From Hydnum rufescens UP504 (taxonomy: Eukaryota; Basidiomycota; Agaricomycetes; Cantharellales; Hydnaceae), in NCBI GenBank assembly GCA_014904985.1, contig MU129147.1:1-10474 (forward strand): a stretch of DNA of 10,474 nt, written 5' to 3'. A program made the position numbers and the translations under genes. Within the stretch, counting starts at the first letter, position 1. Every line of letters begins with the position of its first letter. This document shows positions 8,051 to 10,474 of this stretch, in pieces. The notes under the pieces were generated by a model. It saw only the letters and a list, made by a program, of their open reading frames with translations, did not search any database and was not told the DNA's origin.

Positions 8051-8617
8051 ATGACTACCCCAACAGAACCTTCCAAGAAAGCTGCAACAGGCCAGTCAGC
8101 ACAGGGAATAGCAGTCCCTGGTGTCAGGAGTGTCATCCCAGGCAGAGTCGCCCAGCCGTCTAGTGGATCTGGCCAAAGCCCACCAATTCAAACGACATCG
8201 CTGACTTCTACGCACTCCCCTCACGGGTCTGCTACTCTGTGCCCAGAAGGCTCCGCGCTTGACTTAGCTCAGCTTGCAGAAGAAATTAAGGCCCTTTGTT
8301 CTGAGAACACCCGCCTCCAAAACCTCTCGGTGAAGCACACAGATGAGATTCGTTCATTGAAGCGCCAGCGGCATGATTCTACAACTGACAGTGAAGGAGT
8401 CGATCTTCCCTCAGGCACGCTTTGCAACTTACTTGCTCAAGCAGCATCCATCATTTCTGCCTCAGCTGGTCAGCCCTCCCCATCCAAGACTGCGCAGTTC
8501 ACAGCTGATGACATCTCCCGGTCCCCAATCGGTTCCTACATCCACAATATCATCAAACTGTCTATCGGAAAAGGAAAATTCGTAGCCCTGGCAGACATCA
8601 CTCCACGCATGTGCTGA
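8051..8617 (+). CDS. hypothetical protein with short coiled coil; may be a truncated gene
   Basis: I do not recognise this protein. The frame opens at an ATG at 8021; the ATG at 8051 (MTTPTEPSKK) looks the more natural start, giving about 188 residues. The first ~70 residues are Ser/Thr/Pro/Gly-rich and probably disordered. A charged helical segment, LAQLAEEIKALCSENTRLQN and onward (about 8264-8360), has heptad-like leucines suggesting a coiled coil. It is followed by a basic KRQRH patch that could be a nuclear signal. The C-terminal part ends at TGA 8615-8617. Past that stop the same frame remains open and protein-like (DVLDKPGLYKRLPP) until it meets the palindrome at 8678, so the stop may be a mutated CGA and the gene may have been cut off by the repeat. 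It could also derive from a transposon-borne gene. Confidence 0.5.
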   Translation: MTTPTEPSKKAATGQSAQGIAVPGVRSVIPGRVAQPSSGSGQSPPIQTTSLTSTHSPHGSATLCPEGSALDLAQLAEEIKALCSENTRLQNLSVKHTDEIRSLKRQRHDSTTDSEGVDLPSGTLCNLLAQAASIISASAGQPSPSKTAQFTADDISRSPIGSYIHNIIKLSIGKGKFVALADITPRMC

Positions 8618-8923
8618 GATGTGCTTGACAAGCCCGGTCTGTATAAGAGGCTTCCCCCTACAGTTGTACCGGGGAGCGTGGTTTCTGGGTGTTGCAGTGG
8701 TCCATCCCCCCCCTTGTGCTACTCCCTGAAGCCACACAGAGGTGGAAACAACAGGGGAATGGCGACAGCTAAGGACTCTAGTATGCCACCCTCCAGAAAA
8801 CCTCACAGAGGTGGTTTCTGGGTGTTGCAGTGGTCCATCCCCCCCCCCTCTCCCCTAAAAATAAAGTTCTAATGCACCTATCACACAAAACCATGCAGAG
8901 TGGCTTATGCAGTGATAGGAATT

Positions 8924-8941
8924 GACACCCAGAGGGGTGTC
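8924..8941. repeat. nested hairpin GACACCC-AGAG-GGGTGTC
   Basis: A 7-bp perfect stem with a 4-nt loop in the left arm of palindrome 2, mirrored in the right arm near 9510-9530. Confidence 0.8.
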
Positions 8942-8979
8942 CCCAGACCTCTTGTTGATCAGGATGGAATGTGCTCAAG

Positions 8980-9007
8980 TCACTGTCCACTCAGAGGTGG
9001 ACAGTGA
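8980..9007. repeat. nested hairpin TCACTGTCCAC...GTGGACAGTGA
   Basis: An 11-bp perfect stem (8980-8990 with 8997-9007) encloses a TCAGAG loop inside the left arm of palindrome 2. The mirror copy lies in the right arm at about 9448-9475. Confidence 0.85.
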
Positions 9008-9080
9008 CCTTGTGCAACATTTCCTTAAGGCAGCAGCTATGGGGATTGATGCCAGATCAGTAAAAATCAAAAGATAGTGC

Positions 9081-9107
9081 AAAAGAGCTGCACTAGGCAG
9101 CTCTTTT
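9081..9107. repeat. nested hairpin AAAAGAGCTGC...GCAGCTCTTTT
   Basis: An 11-bp perfect stem with a 5-nt ACTAG loop sits in the left arm of palindrome 2. The mirror copy at 9348-9374 has loop CTAGT. Having a perfect hairpin nested in each arm allows alternative folds to the full-length palindrome. Confidence 0.9.
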
Positions 9108-9610
9108 GGCACCAATGTATATACTAGGTAGCATATACTCACCTTACTTCCACAGCCCAGGTGTTCTAGGTGTTGTGTTGAGTTGGGGAATAAGGGTGGT
9201 GGTGAGTTTGCAAGGAAAGGGCACAGCCACTGTGCCTTTCCTCACAACTCACCACCACCCTTATTCCCCAACTCAACACCACACCCTAGAACACCTGGGC
9301 TGTGGAAGTAAGGTGAGTATATGCTACCTAGTATATACATTGGTGCCAAAAGAGCTGCCTAGTGCAGCTCTTTTGCACTATCTTTTGATTTTTACTGATC
9401 TGGCATCAATCCCCATAGCTGCTGCCTTAGGAAACGTTGCACAAGGTCACTGTCCACCTCTGAGTGGACAGTGACTTGAGCACATTCCATCCTGATCAAC
9501 AGAGGTCTGGGGACACCCCTCTGGGTGTCAATTCCTATCACTGCCATAAGCCACCTCTGCATGGTTTTGGTGTGATAGGTGCATTAGAACTTTATTTTTA
9601 GGGGAGAGGG

Positions 9611-9871
9611 GGGGGGGATGGACCACGCACACCCAGAAACCACCTCTGTGAGGTTTCTGGAGGGTGGCATACTAGAGTCCTTAGCTGTCGCCATTCCCCT
9701 GTTGTTTCCACCTCTGTGTGGCTTCAGGGAGTAGCAAAAGGGGGGGATGGACCACTGCAACACCCAGAAACCACCTCTGTGAGGTTTCTGGAGGGTGGCA
9801 TACCAGGGTCCTTAATCGTCGCCATGTCCCTATTATCACCTCTGTGTGGTTTCAGGGAGTAGCACAATTGT
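9611..9871. repeat. two tandem 131-bp terminal modules in the right arm of palindrome 2
   Basis: The block GGATGGACCAC...ACCCAGAAACCACCTCTGTG through CAGGGAGTAGCA occurs at about 9611-9741 and again at about 9742-9871, with the CCACCTCTGTGAGG landmark at 9640 and 9771. The outer copy is more divergent (roughly 80% by eye). On the left side only one full module (about 8716-8848) and part of a second (8678-8715) exist, so the right arm extends about 97 bp beyond the symmetric part. Confidence 0.85.
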
Positions 9872-9887
9872 CGTATTCATTGCGTTC

Positions 9888-10260
9888 GTATGCCCGATGG
9901 AAAGCCCTGAATCAACGCTTTCAAACAAGCCCTATATCACGCATTTTGGTGGGGTATTGGGGGCACAGTGGCTTCATCTTTCCTATGGCCCTGTTTCCCA
10001 CCTTTTCCCCATATCTCCATGAGTTCATTTCCAATCGTCTCATAATAGGCTTGACATGGAGCTGTAAATCACAGCTTTCCATTGGTCCTATTTGTGAGAC
10101 GATTGGAGGTGAACTACATGCTCAGGAGTGAGATGAGTGGTGATCTCCTCATCACCTCTGTACTCCTCCTGCCTCTTCGTCGCCAAATCCCCACCAAAAC
10201 ATACGATATTGTGCTTGATCGAAAGCTGTGATTTAGGGCTTTCCAACGGTACCATTTTGC
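9888..10260. repeat. diverged inverted-repeat pair (~72 bp arms) around a ~230 bp core
   Basis: The segment around 9888-9962 (GATGGAAAGCCCTGAATCA, then TTTTGGTGGGGTATTGG) matches the reverse complement of about 10190-10260 (GTTGGAAAGCCCTAAATCA, then TTTTGGTGGGGATTTGG). Identity is roughly 70-75% by eye. The arms face each other, so the unit could be an old foldback or MITE. No coding potential is recognised between them. Confidence 0.7.
10030..10107. repeat. imperfect 78-bp hairpin
   Basis: TCCAATCGTCTCATAATAGG (10030-10049) pairs with CCTATTTGTGAGACGATTGGA (10087-10107). Inside, ATGGAGCTGT pairs with ACAGCTTTCCAT around an AAATC loop (10061-10075 at the tip). It lies centrally between the two inverted arms of the surrounding unit. 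Confidence 0.75.
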
Positions 10261-10474
10261 GAGCTGATCCGTGGCAAATTGCACCTTCAGGACCTCCCAA
10301 CGCACTTTGGAGCTGATATTTCATTCCTACCCTCACTTTGTCATGTAATCTACATGCCTCCCCTCATATATGGGCTTGGAAGAAAGCCTTTATTGTGGCA
10401 TTCCAATGCCAGTACATTCAGGACAATCTGATAACAACTCAAGGCGCAGGAGCATTTCTAGTGTTGGCTTGTAC
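10261..10474. other. 3' edge, no gene seen
   Basis: No supported coding or RNA feature; minus-strand open frames entering this stretch derive from the inverted repeat to the left. Confidence 0.4.

Larger units (their letters stand above)
8678..9774. repeat. foldback palindrome 2 (arms ~548 bp, 3-nt loop)
   Basis: The left arm (8678-9226) and right arm (9230-9774) are reverse complements. GTGG at 8678-8681 pairs with 9771-9774, and CACAG at 9222-9226 pairs with CTGTG at 9230-9234 across a 3-nt loop. The arms differ mostly by single-base insertions or deletions in short runs (for example CCAGAAAACC against CCAGAAACC, and CTCTTG against CTCTG), with very few substitutions. Each arm contains nested hairpins and the recurring motif CAGAGGTGG. 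No transposase or long frame is present. It is probably a non-autonomous foldback element; its left end abuts the frame of the coiled-coil ORF. Confidence 0.93.

Noticed and set aside
8462..8806. 114-codon minus-strand open frame
   Set aside because: It spans the coiled-coil ORF and the left arm of palindrome 2 in antisense; the GGGWTTATPRNH peptide repeats wherever the terminal module occurs.
9718..10131. 137-codon open frame reaching from palindrome 2 into the 3' region
   Set aside because: It is composed of repeat sequence, and its RWKALN peptide recurs on the opposite strand at 10114-10305 only because of the inverted repeat.

Overview
The window looks like accessory, repeat-rich DNA from a filamentous fungus, most likely a mushroom-forming basidiomycete (Agaricomycete). 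This rests on three things: short introns (about 48-74 nt) with GT..AG ends inside a decayed flavoprotein monooxygenase gene, a Ty1/copia retrotransposon relic of the fungal type, and dense non-coding repeats. There are no bacterial-style operons or ribosome binding sites. No intact, convincingly functional gene is visible; the window reads as a graveyard of mobile elements and broken genes. The taxon is an inference from style and could not be checked by search.

Layout. 1-313: no gene recognised. 314-1672: 5'-truncated copia pol (reverse transcriptase plus RNase H) with two in-frame TGA stops, followed by a polypurine tract and one LTR (about 1680-2085). 2086-2503: nothing coding. 2504-3630: a 1.1 kb foldback palindrome (two arms of about 530 bp around a 60 bp spacer). 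3894-5148: FAD-domain half of a phenol 2-monooxygenase-like gene, broken by stops and frameshifts and lacking its N-terminal FAD motif. 5149-6737: about 1.6 kb of repeats (2 x 32 bp, 2 x 51 bp, a tRNA-like A-box region, and a 160-bp periodic array). 6738-7382: the C-terminal thioredoxin-like domain of the same monooxygenase family, same strand, so the gene appears to have been split by the 1.6 kb block. 7571-7703: a 19 x 7 bp G-rich minisatellite. 8051-8617: a coiled-coil hypothetical protein ending at a TGA behind which the frame stays open until the next repeat. 8678-9871: a second foldback palindrome with almost no spacer (about 548 bp arms, 3 nt loop), carrying nested hairpins and 131-bp terminal modules. 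9888-10260: a diverged inverted-repeat pair flanking a small imperfect hairpin.

A theme runs through the window: many of the visible lesions are C-to-T (or G-to-A) changes at CpG. They include possible CGA-to-TGA stops in copia and in the coiled-coil ORF, most differences between the outer arms of palindrome 1, and the only variable base in the core of the minisatellite. This fits methylated-cytosine decay or RIP-like silencing of repeats, and is an inference. Palindrome 2 instead differs between its arms mainly by one-base indels, so it has a different history or contains sequencing/assembly error. No new biological system is demonstrated; the two foldback elements and the split monooxygenase are the best leads.
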